Source of the DNA: Pelargonium tetragonum
Lineage: Eukaryota > Streptophyta > Magnoliopsida > Geraniales > Geraniaceae
Direction: 5' to 3'
Assembly (NCBI GenBank): GCA_036897445.1
Contig: JAYMTL010000032.1
Location: forward strand, 79,583 to 143,582
Length of the DNA stretch: 64,000 nucleotides
Part shown: one piece after another, positions 27,801 through 38,799 of the stretch
How the letters are laid out: each line of letters starts with the position of its first letter
How positions within the stretch are numbered: position 1 is the first letter of the stretch
Notes under the pieces: generated by a model
Databases searched by the model: none
The model's input: only the letters and a program-made list of their open reading frames with translations
Told to the model about the DNA's origin: nothing
Position numbers and translations under genes: made by a program

Positions 27801-29510
27801 AAAACTTAAGGGAATCCCATTAACAGGAAGCCCCTTAACAACTATTCCTTAAGAAAACTTAAAAAGGAGTTTGGAAGCTGGCAAAGATTCAATCCAGAGT
27901 CTGCTTGGGGCAGAGCATTAGATTAGATAAGGAGCTCCTAAATTAGAAATGAAAGGTACCGCTTAACTAGCTCTTGTCCAAAAAAGGCAAAGGTTTTAAT
28001 TTAAGAGTATCCCATAGTAATCCTAGTTGTAAGGGTGATTTACGAATTCAGAAAAGTTGAGAGACTTCCCTAAACTGCCAGAGAATCCCGGGAAATATAT
28101 ACTACTATAATAGAAAACACATGGGTTCAATTCCCAAAGTAACAGTAAGACAAAAGAGCTCCCTTAAATATGATAGGAAAAACAGAACACGAAGTACAAT
28201 AACACGGGAATACTTAGGTTCTTACTTAATCCTATAGTACTAGAAGTCCATAAATCTATCCTTCTAAAAACCCTTAATTCATAGACTTTAGGCCCTCCCC
28301 TTCGGAAAGCTGCTCAATATTTAAAAGGAGTTCCCTGCTTATTTTACTCCCTTTTTGCGCCAATCTTTCCTATATATTATCTTTTTAAAGCCCCGTCCTG
28401 GATTAGGAAAGCGAGGGACAAGAATCTCCTAGCACCTTTACTAAGGCAAATGCAATTTCTTAATAATTATCAAAACTACCCCTTCCTGTCTTTTATAGGG
28501 CAAAAATTTTATGTTACTACAAGGTTATTCCTACTTTTTACCTTGACGGATTCTATAAATTAAGTAATAAAAAATAATGTAATGAAATTCCAGTTATTAA
28601 TTAAGAAAAACCAGGGCTTTAACTCTCCCAAAAGGGTTTTCGCCCTATATTACTTAAAAAAAGAAACATTTTAACCTCGGTTACCCTTGTGAGTCTAAAG
28701 CGGGTATCTAGGTTGCTCAACTGAATAGAGTAGGTAACTCCGGAATATTTAAAAGCGTAGAGCCTTGGTTATACTTTTTATCAACACTGCTTTAAAGCTT
28801 TCTTGGAAGTGTTCGTGACAGAAAGTGAGGCTAGTTTTTGGATGCCTTGCAGTTAGGCGTCTTCCAGCGCCTGTTTTTTATTTCCTTCAAATTCAAATTA
28901 AAGTAAGTCGTAATATAGGAGTATAGAAAAGGAGCTGCCCCTACAGTAGAGAAGCACGCTTAGGAATCAATACAAAAATTTGCTTTAGAAATCCCGGAAT
29001 AAAACACATGTTTTTTTGGCTAGCATAATTCTATCCGATTCATCTAAAATGTCCCTTAAAATAGTACTATAACTAAGGTTTACTCATAAACGAAATTTCC
29101 TAGTTTTACGCTCGAAAGCTCTAGAAAGTCTTCCACTTTTGTATCAACTTATCCTTTTTAAAAATTGCATAGAACTCGGCCTATGCTTTTTATAATTTTA
29201 GCAACGAATTGTCCGAAATATAGTTTATAGTGACTTAATTTACGCAGACTTTCCTTTTTAGAGGGCTCTTTGTCCCGCTTTAACTATAATTATCTTATAT
29301 AGGAAGTGTTACAAAATTCCAAATGCTAATGTTTTTCGTCCCTAGAATTTTCGGTCCTATTATACACCTAGTTAGTGAAATCCTTTTTATACCTCCTAAT
29401 TAGAAAAAATCTATCATTACAATTTCCGCTTTGACCATTCCTAGTTACAGATTGAACCCTTTCTTGCGAGTATCCGCTAAAAAAGTCTATATACCCATAT
29501 AACCAACAAC
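27800..29510. other. Matrix DNA, no genes seen
   Basis: Frequent GC clusters. A T-arm-like string gggttcaattccc near 28115 has no accompanying D-arm or acceptor stem. Nothing else was recognised. Confidence 0.4.
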
Positions 29511-30484
29511 TTAGTCTTCATCATATTCCTAAATTTCTGCTCAGAGATAGCCCTCCCTCCTAGAGCTTTATATAGATTCTGTATTTGTAAATCTTACTCC
29601 TTTTATAAAATAGACTTTCTTACTTTATCTTACTCTTGATACCAGGAATACCTGTAGCTATTGTATATTACTCTTCTTGATAGCTATAATATCTTGTCTT
29701 CCCTGTATGGATTGTATTACCTGTACTACTTAATAGGCTTTACTAATTAGAAAGGTTGGAGTTAGTCTTAGTTGTCTTATCTGTATTAGTTGTATTTGAC
29801 CTCTTAGTCTGCGTAGTATAGGAGATATTCTTCTTCTTATAGTCTTATTGTAGCTGCTTCCCTATCTTATTACCCAGATTTGCCCTACTCATAAGATTAA
29901 GAAACTCCTTTCAAAAGTAAGAATTACTTGTGACACTTACTAAATCTAATAGGATTTTATCCTGTTAGGAGTTTAGTCTGACCTGTTAAGGGTTAGGAGT
30001 TGCCTTTATATAAACAGGTAAGAAAGCAAAAACTCATACAGTAAGATATTAAGTATAAAGGTATCTTATTTGAGTCTTTCAAGCCGGACTAAGAGCTAAG
30101 ACAGAACTCAAACAAGCTTTAGTTTGAAATAAACCAGAACACAGAAACACCAATAAGAAGATTGAACCTCTTTATTCCTGAAGTCCTCAGCAGAGGTACT
30201 CATTTGATAAGAAATTCAGGACCTTATTGTTCATTCTTTTTAACTTCTTGTTCTTTCCCTCACTAGTAAGAAAGCTACTTTACATAGAACCAAGGACTGC
30301 AAACCTTTTCTCAGTAGTCCAACATCTACTCTTGTTTTCATACTCCCGCTTTCTCTATCATCTAAGTCTGCAGCTTCATACTCTTATCGGGGAGTTTCCC
30401 ATGGTTCATTCCCTGATTATTAAGAAGTCAAGTGAAAGCCCTTCTTGAGGTTAGTAAGTAGGTTAGCTAACTAAAAGCAATTCC

Positions 30485-30511
30485 TTTCGCTATGCTACAG
30501 TCAGGTAAGCC
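30485..30511 (+). repeat. Partial dispersed repeat, right half only
   Basis: The right half of the family is present as cgctatgctacagtcagg, compared with cgcttcgctacagtccgg at 58.25 kb, without the TTAATTACATTACC core. It is followed at once by GGTAAGCC, the left arm of a possible hairpin with GGCTTAT at 30531-30537. It is about 350 bases from the full reverse copy at 30.85 kb, so two family members sit in the same island in opposite orientation. Confidence 0.45.
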
Positions 30512-30831
30512 TATATAGTATAATATTGTTGGCTTATTCCTCTACCTCTACTAAGCAAGTAAGAATAAGAAGAGGTAATAACCTTAAAAAGACTCATAAA
30601 ACTAAAAGGCTTAGGTAGTATAGGCTGCAACAAGAAGACCAGACAGAGACTCCTGCCCTAAGAGTAAAGCAAGAAAGAAGGTGCAGGGTTAGTAGAGGTT
30701 ATAAGATAGGTATAAGGGTTTACAATAGAAACAAAATAGAAGTATGGTGTTAAGGCGCATTACTCGGTGTGTTATGGGCTTATTGCTAAGGAGGGGAGAG
30801 CTTAGTGATGTTTGTTATTATATCTATCCTA

Positions 30832-30891
30832 CCGACTGCAGTATAACGGAGGTAATGTAATTAATAGTTTTTTGAATATTCTACTTACTTT
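30832..30891 (-). repeat. Dispersed repeat, copy 4 (full form, reverse)
   Basis: On the minus strand this reads AAAGTAAGTA (30882-30891), the core TAATTACATTACCT (30850-30863), an 11-base spacer and CAGTCGG (30832-30838). The same box order and the same 11-base spacer as the copies at 26.9 and 58.2 kb show that this is a defined element. It lies inside the 29.5-31.6 kb island. Confidence 0.7.
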
Positions 30892-31256
30892 GCCCTACCA
30901 GCTTCTTAGGATTCTTTTGACTTCCTTGTTACTAACTTTTGTATGAGCCAGCTATTTCTGTATATGTATACCCATAGGCTAAAGGCTAAACAAGATTTAT
31001 GTATTCTATAACCTGTACTTTTGGAAATAGGTCTATAGAGCTCCGTTGGGGGGCTTAGTACTTGGGGCTAATGTGGGTCTAGCTAGTGGAGTGTACGGGA
31101 TAGTGTATATAAGGTATATGAGAAAGTCTTAAATTCTTATTCTATTTTAGTTTGTATTGTTTATAATTGTTTATATTACTATAATGTTAGTTTATTAGTA
31201 GATAGTATTTAGATTTAGGTATATTAGGTATTGTTGTTCTAACAATAGTTACAGTT

Positions 31257-31284
31257 AGGGGTTTTAGGGCTATCGCACCTAAAC
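31257..31284 (-). repeat. 28-base repeat, island copy B (inverted)
   Basis: This is the reverse-oriented partner of 21492-21519, with 27 of 28 bases matching. It lies in the 29.5-31.6 kb island about 10 kb away. Recombination between the two would invert the 9.7 kb between them, a usual consequence of inverted repeats in organelle genomes. The conserved segment could also be a small RNA or binding site shared by both islands. Confidence 0.75.
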
Positions 31285-32224
31285 AAATAGTAGTGGTAGC
31301 TGTTTAATTGTATTGTATAGTGAAGACAGTTCTAGTAGTCATAGAATAGGTATACTCACTTACGCTATAGGAACTCTCTCTTTCCTTATTACCTTACTTC
31401 ATTTTCATAGCTATAAGATTCTGTATCCTTAATCTTAGAAGCTATACCGAATACCTCTTTCTTAGTTTAGGATTCCTTGTAGCTAGTTTAGTTATGTTTT
31501 ATATTATTTACTCTGTACTGGGACTAAACAGAGGCATATCCTTAATTTGAGAACTCGTAACTCCTTAAAAAGTAGTAGGTTATTTTTTTCTTTTTCGGGG
31601 AATAAAACTAAATCTTGATAACAAGAGTCGACAAGCATAGGATGTTCTTTGTTTTTAGAGCCCTTCCGTAATGTCGAGCAAGTTTATAACTTTATCCGTA
31701 CTGGCAAAGTGCTTTCTTTGATCCTTGAGCAAGCTACGAACGAAATCCCTATCCCCTATATTATATAGTATATCCATAAAAGTTATTTACTTAAACTCAC
31801 ACCTTGCTATTATTAAAGGAAAGCCTCTTATAAAAAGAAGGAGGAGACCCCTAACCTAAAAGATAAGTCAATGCTTCTTTAATGAAAAGGGTTCCCCTAT
31901 AAGAATTTGAAAAGTTAAGCACAAATATACTAGAATTAAAAAACCTTGCCCAAGCTTATAATTTGAAACCCTAAGTCCCTTCAGTGAAGAATAACTATTC
32001 TAAAGCAACTGATAGAACACTAGGAAATCCTGGCAATCCACCCTTGAGACTTTTTTGACATAACAAGGCTTTTGCTGCCTTTTCTTAAAAAAAGCACTGG
32101 GCGCTTCTTAGTATTTATTACGTTTTACTACACAGCTGTCCCGAAAAATGAAAAACCTTTATTTAAATTCTCCTAATTTAGGATCCCCTTATTCTCTTGG
32201 AAAACCCTATGCTTAGTAGAAACT

Positions 32225-32249
32225 ACAACTCATTATCCATATGAGTTGT
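32225..32249. repeat. 9-bp hairpin with 7-base loop
   Basis: ACAACTCAT (32225-32233) and ATGAGTTGT (32241-32249) pair perfectly around TATCCAT. There is no run of T after it, so it does not look like a bacterial-type terminator. Confidence 0.65.
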
Positions 32250-33019
32250 GAAACCTGCTTTTTACTGAGAATTCTTAAAGTCTATACCTTGGCAACGCAA
32301 AAATTTTTAGTTTACGCCTCTTCTATACGTGTCCTTTTACAAACTGTGCTAGAATGAGGACTAACTTTACCAAATTCTGTGGGCAGGACTTGAACCCTTA
32401 CTAAAATTTTAATCTATACTAGGCTATCAAAGGGTTTTAGATTACACGGGGTTTCTTTAGTTATGAGATATTCTCTAGCTTTTAGATTCTAGATAGAGGG
32501 TATAGGAATTCCGTAACCTCTCTTTAATTAAGGCTCTCCCGCGTTTAACCTGCGAGTACAAAAATTAGGGATTCCTTAAATATGCATTAGCAATAACTTT
32601 TTAGAAGAATAAAAATTTCTCCTACATTTTTATAGAGGGGTCACCGTATCGAACTAAGTTATAGGCTTTTAAGAAAAGGCTTCCCTTTCTTCTTGCTTGT
32701 TTGGTTAAGCTAAAATCGGAGAAGTGTGGTGTTAAAAGCAATGAAGCAACCCCGGAGCCTAAACCAAGTAATAAGGCAAAGAAATGTCGGGGGTATACTA
32801 AGACTACAAGGACCCCCATATATCTACCTTAGAGAATACCTTAAAATTTTACTCACTTACTTATAGTTAGATAGAAAAAAATCTTAAGTTTCTAAATGTA
32901 CAGGTAACAAAGGAGTCCTAGACCAGGAGTACTCAAGCAACCCGTAATTGCAGGATATACTGAGGTTTCATACCAGAATCCCTTACTTTGAATTATGTAT
33001 TATTTCAAATTTTGGACTA

Positions 33020-33047
33020 TTATAAAGAGAGATCGATCTCTTTATAA
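33020..33047. repeat. Near-perfect 28-base palindrome
   Basis: TTATAAAGAG (33020-33029) and CTCTTTATAA (33038-33047) are 10-base arms around AGATCGAT. The centre also contains the perfect palindrome AGATCGATCT. It is one of the largest palindromes seen here; in duplex DNA it could bind a dimeric protein or extrude as a cruciform. Confidence 0.7.
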
Positions 33048-36000
33048 GGCACCGTTGGTAAGGTAGATCTTGGGGTTTTAATAAAAAAAGCTGTAAAAAG
33101 ATAGGAGCCGTCTAACAGCAACTACTTCCTGTGGTTTTCTAAATTCTAAATAAAGTTGTAATTTTCTATTTTGGAGCTTTCCATACCCGATCATTAAAGG
33201 TATATAAAACCGAAGTAAGAACCTTGGGGTATCTTGCGTTCTAGGCCCCTTTTAGGAGCCTAGTAATCGAATTTTCAAATAATGGGGCATGTGTCTTGCT
33301 TTAGAATTGGGGCTTGCTACTCTATAAGTCTGTAAGGTACCGAGCAAGCTAGAAATGGTTGTAGATATGAGGACTTCCTTGTATTAATAAAATTGTAAAG
33401 CCCGTAACTTAGGAATGGCAGCTTACTCTAACAGCCAAGTTCTTTTAGTGAAACCTCGAAAAGGTTAAACATAGATGAAAGTAAAGACTTTTTTGAAACA
33501 GGAACCCCCCCAAAATTCTAGCCTGAGTATCGTAACCGCAAGGTCGAATAAAGGCTTCGTAATCTCTAATTTCCTTTTTACTAATGTAAAAAAAGCCTAA
33601 TAACTCTCCTGGCCTCCCTGTAGTGTAGAAGTGCCCTTAAAAAGTTATGTATGGTGGATACCCTTTATGTAGGGTAAATTGAATTTTCCAAATCTGCTGT
33701 TAAGATTTACCCCCCTTGTTATAGTCTATTTGTGTTAAGCTATATACTGTGAGAAGCTCCTCCGGGATCTGTAAAAGCCCCGTACATTAAGTTAAAGAAT
33801 AAATAGCACAAGGCTCAAAGTAAATCCTCTTAGTATTAGTAGCATAATTTTTGCTACCGATAAACCCTAACGGAAATGCTGAAATAAAGTATAAAAAGCA
33901 ATATGATAAACTCTCTCTAGGGTATGATTTTTTTGTGTAGGTTCTCATATTCGTATTAGAACTTCGAGTCGATAAATCTAAAAACGCTGTTAGAACTTTC
34001 TATAGGGAGAGTCAAAAATCTTACTACTAAAATGAAATCTCAATTTTGATTTTCCGCGTTAACGAACTACCAAATCTACTAACATACCTTTTTTCTATAA
34101 CTCTTACTTATAAGTGATAAGTGATGAGCCTAGGACTAAAGAGTTTAACCTGAACATAGGCCTTGAAACTAGGGCATTAACTCTCGGGGTATCTTGAATC
34201 AGTAGTATCTCTGTCAAATACTTTTTTGATAGTAAACTCGGATGCTTTGTAAATTTTCAATATATTAGTTAGTATATAACCGAGAAAAAGTATAATGATA
34301 TACTTCAGGCATACTAGGTTCGCAAAATCACGTTATTTTAAATAGGAATCTACTTTATTACTAAAAACTACTCAACAAAGTATAAACACAAGGTTACTGT
34401 AAAGTAAATAAGAATACCGGGGTTTAAGCAAGAAATTTAGAATAAGGGACTCCTTTTTAAAGCAAGCTGCTTACTCAACGAACAATACTTAATAAGGAGT
34501 CCTTAGAAGGTCGGTAAGAAAATCACTTAATAAAGAATTTTTTTCTCCTTATTATTGCAGCTAAACCTCGACTTGAAGTAAACCCGGATATAATTATTAA
34601 AATATGCAGGCGGTTCAAATCCCAGTCTAAGTACCTTCATTTTGTTAATAAAAAGCAAGTCAAACCCCGTATACTTTATATTATACCATATCCTTTAGTA
34701 GGGGAATCCTCTATATAAAATTCGAAAAAGTTAGGCAATTTGTAGTAAAAGTAGATATTGACCTCCTACAGGGGCAGTACTCGACAACGCAAAAGCTTCT
34801 CAGTATTAGTTAGTCAATTTTAACACAAAACTAAGTAAAAAAACCTCCGCTGTAAAAAGAAGAGGTAATTGAAGAACATGCTTACATCAGTAGAATAATA
34901 ACAGAGCCTAAGACTCTATTTTGGATTTAAAAGCAGAAAGAATTAAAAAGAAACCCTGAAATTTTTTTATAGTTTGGACCTTAGTTATATAAAAAAGAAG
35001 TGAAAATGACTTGATCGAGGAAACATGAACAGTAACAAGCAGATTTTAGTGTCAGTAGCTATCTCAAAAAAGTTTAACCTTAACCTATATTAAGTTTAAG
35101 TTTTATTCTTTTCAAAATTTTATGCCTGCGGTGTCTAATCGATTTGAACTGAAGTACTTCGATAACTTGCGCTTATGTTTACTGTTTGAATTAAATGAAA
35201 TTAAAGAACCCAGCCCTATCCTTGCAGTATTAATCCCCCTTTTTTTAAACGACCAGACTTAAGACTTTTTGCCCTATAGAACCCCATCATATTGTTGCTA
35301 GAAGTGCGTGCTATAGTAAGAAACGCTTTTGTGTACAAGTAATACAAAACTCCCTAATCCTACCAAAACCCGGTTGATTAAAAGAGGGGGCTTTAGTACT
35401 AATTTATTCACTACTTGTGGGACTTAGTTCATTAAGTGGATCGAAAAAGACCCCGTCTAGTGGTAAGCTAATTGAAGAATTTTTTGTACCCTTTTAGATT
35501 TGTAAGCTCTTTTGAACCTTTGAAATGACTAACACTTGAGCTTTCATTATTTGCCCTTTTAACTTATAGGTAAGAGATGTAGTTATATTAATGGATATCT
35601 TAGTATTATATGTCTCCTTTGCAATCTATATCAGCTTACAGGAATACAAAATATCTAAGACTTCTTTACCATCAACATCAATGTCTGCCTGCTTTCCATT
35701 AGAATCTTTACTACCTTTAAGTTTATGTTATTCCTTTACTTTACAAACATAGAATAGAACTAAACAAGGATAGAATTGAAGCTTATCCCAACTAATACAA
35801 TTATCGGATACTCTCTAGAATAGACTAGAATCAACCTCATCGCTTTAGCAACAACAAATATAGAATTTATTCACAGTTTTTATACAGACTAGTAACAACC
35901 AATCGAATCTAAGGTTCCTAAATGTGTACAATAAGGAAATGTTCTAAATGGTCTAGGAAATTCATTAAGTTGATAGAGGGATACCAAAACGAAACTCCCC

Positions 36001-37545
36001 GTAATACATGCACATAATAAGAAGGAAAGTAGAAGCCCTGCCTATCTTACTTCCATCTTTCTATTAGTCTTTTGTATGCCAGCTCTTGCGCGATTCTCCC
36101 CTTTCGGAGGCGGTCATCCTTAGAGAAAAAAGGGACCTATTCTAACCTGGGGAACAGTTAATCAATCGTGTAATATATGGGGAAGTTCTAAGTAAGAGAA
36201 TTGAAACGAACCTTAATAATGGTAACTTAGGCAAGCATTATTGACAAGAGCGAGGTTCTGGATAAAGAGCAGAAGCAAGATAGAGAAAATCCTGGTAACC
36301 AGAAGAACTTGAGAACTAAAGGTATGACGAAATGACAGGGCAAAAAGGTAAATTCGATAAACGTGAAACATGATTACTAAACAAAGTTCCAATATCTGGT
36401 AAGGTAGAGAATAGGTGCAAAGGATAGTGAGAACGTAGGCAAGTTTATCTTGATTCCTATATTGACATGAATAGAGTAGAATAAGTAAGAATTTACTTAT
36501 CTATAGAAGATGTATCCAGAGAAGGACAAGAAACTAATAATGATAACGGAATTCAGCTAACTTCATTCAAAGGGCAATGTTTCTCGGCAAGTATTCGGGA
36601 TGATAGGATAACGCATCTATTCATTGCCTACATTAAGGTTCCACTAAATACAAAAAAAGATTCAAAATCGGTGATATATAGAATCAAGCTCTTTTTATAT
36701 CTATTTATGAGGAGTTGCTTTGAAAACTAGAACAGAACTTGACTTGTTTATTTAGAAATTCTTTATTTACTATATCCGGTATATCAGGAACTTAAATTAG
36801 AACCTATGTCCATAACATAATTTGACTCTCGATCTAACTACTTTACTTTGTCACACATCTCTACCTCCAATACTATAGAGAATATCAGACAAAATATAGA
36901 GCAGATTCACGTTTGTTTATTCTATCTAAGAGATTCCATAACCAAGGAAATAATTCGAAAATAATTTTGGTGGAAATCACTCTATTTCTATAAGAGAATA
37001 TGTCCTCTCCGTAGGTGATGGTATTGCACGGGTTGGCTGGAAACATATTAATTGCACAACTTCCCTAACCAAGAAATCCTGAACTACCTACTCAGGATAT
37101 CCTGAAACCACTCTGCTGCAGGAACAACCCATAAACCAGATAGATCGGCTCAGTACTTTCTAAGGAAGACTTGTTTCCATTAGAACAATTACACCTATTC
37201 TTGACCGGCTTACACTGAAGAATACAAGCTACACTGGCAAGGACTAGACGAAGAGTTAGAATTACAGACAGTTAGATATTTCATAAGAGGAACAAAAAGA
37301 GTGGATTTCTACTTCGGTTATGGTAAACTTGTGTTTGGTACTACCTGAATAAAACTCAACAGATAAATTAGAGCCCTTTTTCCTACCTCTAAAATGCGAT
37401 ACAAGAAGTTTATGTTATCCCAAACAAAGTTTCCGCTTCCTCATGCGAATACTAGGATTTTCTGTCTTAGAATGCCTGCAACTGCAGGTTTCATTAACAC
37501 TTAGCCTTTACATGTTAAACTAACACCTTTGCTAGATCGGAATCC

Positions 37546-38420
37546 TGCTTTCATCAAGATAAATAACTGGTACTTCCTTATTAAGGCTTACGTTACAGGT
37601 TCAGACCTAGAAATAGAATTCGGTTATCTATATCCACGGACTGCTAAGATAGAGAGCTAGACTTACTTGCAACAAAGGACTTCCCTCTTAGACTATCATC
37701 CCTAAATAGCTGCACTAGGTTTTTTCCCGTAATATTTATTTAGAACAAGATCTTGTATTGACTCCTTTAAACGACTAAACAGGAACTCATTTCGCTTAGA
37801 AGCATCACTTTAATAACTGGGTATTCTAAGAGCTACAATTCTGAGAGTAACTTGTAAACTATGAAATTCTTAGGATTATCCGCTTTAAACTAAAGAAGGA
37901 ATTTTTCCTTCCTCCAAAATTGGAATTAGGTTAAGAATTTTGGGAATGTACTCTAATGAATTAGCACAAGACAAGATAATGCTTTGCAGCCATGCCAAAG
38001 GAGATGCCTTGTTTATAACACTCCCATTAGAATATTCAACACCTTAGCCTTCAATCCCAACCATTAAAGTGAGAGTCCTATAAGCTCATGTATCTATCTT
38101 AAAGGAATCTGGTTCATAAGGAATACAAATAAAATTATCAAGAATACTTAGAGGTACAACAAGTACAAGTATCTGTTAGTTTCTCCTAGGAAATATCAAC
38201 TCAAAAGGTCAAAAGGAATGTTATAGAATCCGTTTCTATATTATCTACGTCAGTCAATACACTTAATCGGAATCATTCTAGCACAAGTAAACTTTCCTTG
38301 CTTTACAAAACCTCGAATACTTCATAGCTACAATTCTCTGTTATAACCTCTCCCTTAAAAAAGAATTAGGAATATAAACCCACAATACTAAATAAAGGAA
38401 GAATGCTTTATCAAGATAAA
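37546..38420 (+). repeat. Diverged direct repeat pair in 35.5-38.8 kb island
   Basis: TGCTTTCATCAAGATAAA at 37546-37563 recurs at 38404-38420 with one base missing. The copies are 858 bases apart. Together with the pair at 38.05/38.55 kb this suggests that the island grew by internal duplication and then diverged. Confidence 0.4.
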
Positions 38421-38596
38421 CTTCCCTCGCATACACTTGAACTCCGGCTAATGCTAGCTTTACCTTTAACCTTTAGCCGCAGCAATCCTGAGAGCAACTG
38501 TCACAAGAACTAAAGGGAATCCATTATCCTAGCTACAGCATCAATATAGAAATCCCAAACCATGAAAATAAGTTGTTCATGTGTATCTATCTTAAA
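38053..38596 (+). repeat. Imperfect ~50-base direct repeat, ~500 apart
   Basis: Segment 38053-38103 contains AATCCCAACCAT, CTCATG and TATCTATCTTAAA. Segment 38551-38596 contains AATCCCAAACCAT, TTCATG and the same TATCTATCTTAAA in the same order, with small length differences between blocks. This looks like an old duplication. Confidence 0.5.
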
Positions 38597-38799
38597 CTCC
38601 TTTAGCAGCAAACAACTGAAAGTGTGCCATCCAAAGAGCACTGCTTCCAAAAGAAATGGAATTCTCAGCCAACAATGCTATAATTTAGAGATTCCTACAA
38701 GATAAAAGGGAATAGGAATATCCGGTCTATGGAAAGCAACAATTCCTATAGTTACAGTAGTTAAAGTTACTTAATTTCAGGTTTATCAGGAACTAAGAA

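Larger units (their letters stand above)
29520..31560. other. Large strand-skewed island with several repeats
   Basis: About 2 kb nearly free of GC clusters. TAG greatly outnumbers TGA, for example about 17 against 2 in 31081-31330 by eye. It contains copy B of the 28-base repeat, a full and a partial dispersed repeat in opposite orientation, and a GTAAGCC hairpin. All three frames of the T-poor strand have long stop-free runs, so the apparent coding character is attributed to skew. Confidence 0.45.
31560..35540. other. Matrix DNA with two palindromes
   Basis: GC-cluster matrix holding the hairpin at 32225-32249 and the palindrome at 33020-33047. A T-arm-like cggttcaaatccc near 34608 lacks the rest of a tRNA. 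No gene is seen. Confidence 0.45.

Noticed and set aside
37022-37730. Apparent protein-like reading frame with ten internal stops, as a decayed gene
   Set aside because: The stop frequency (about 4%) is not convincingly below chance, and other frames nearby read equally 'protein-like'.
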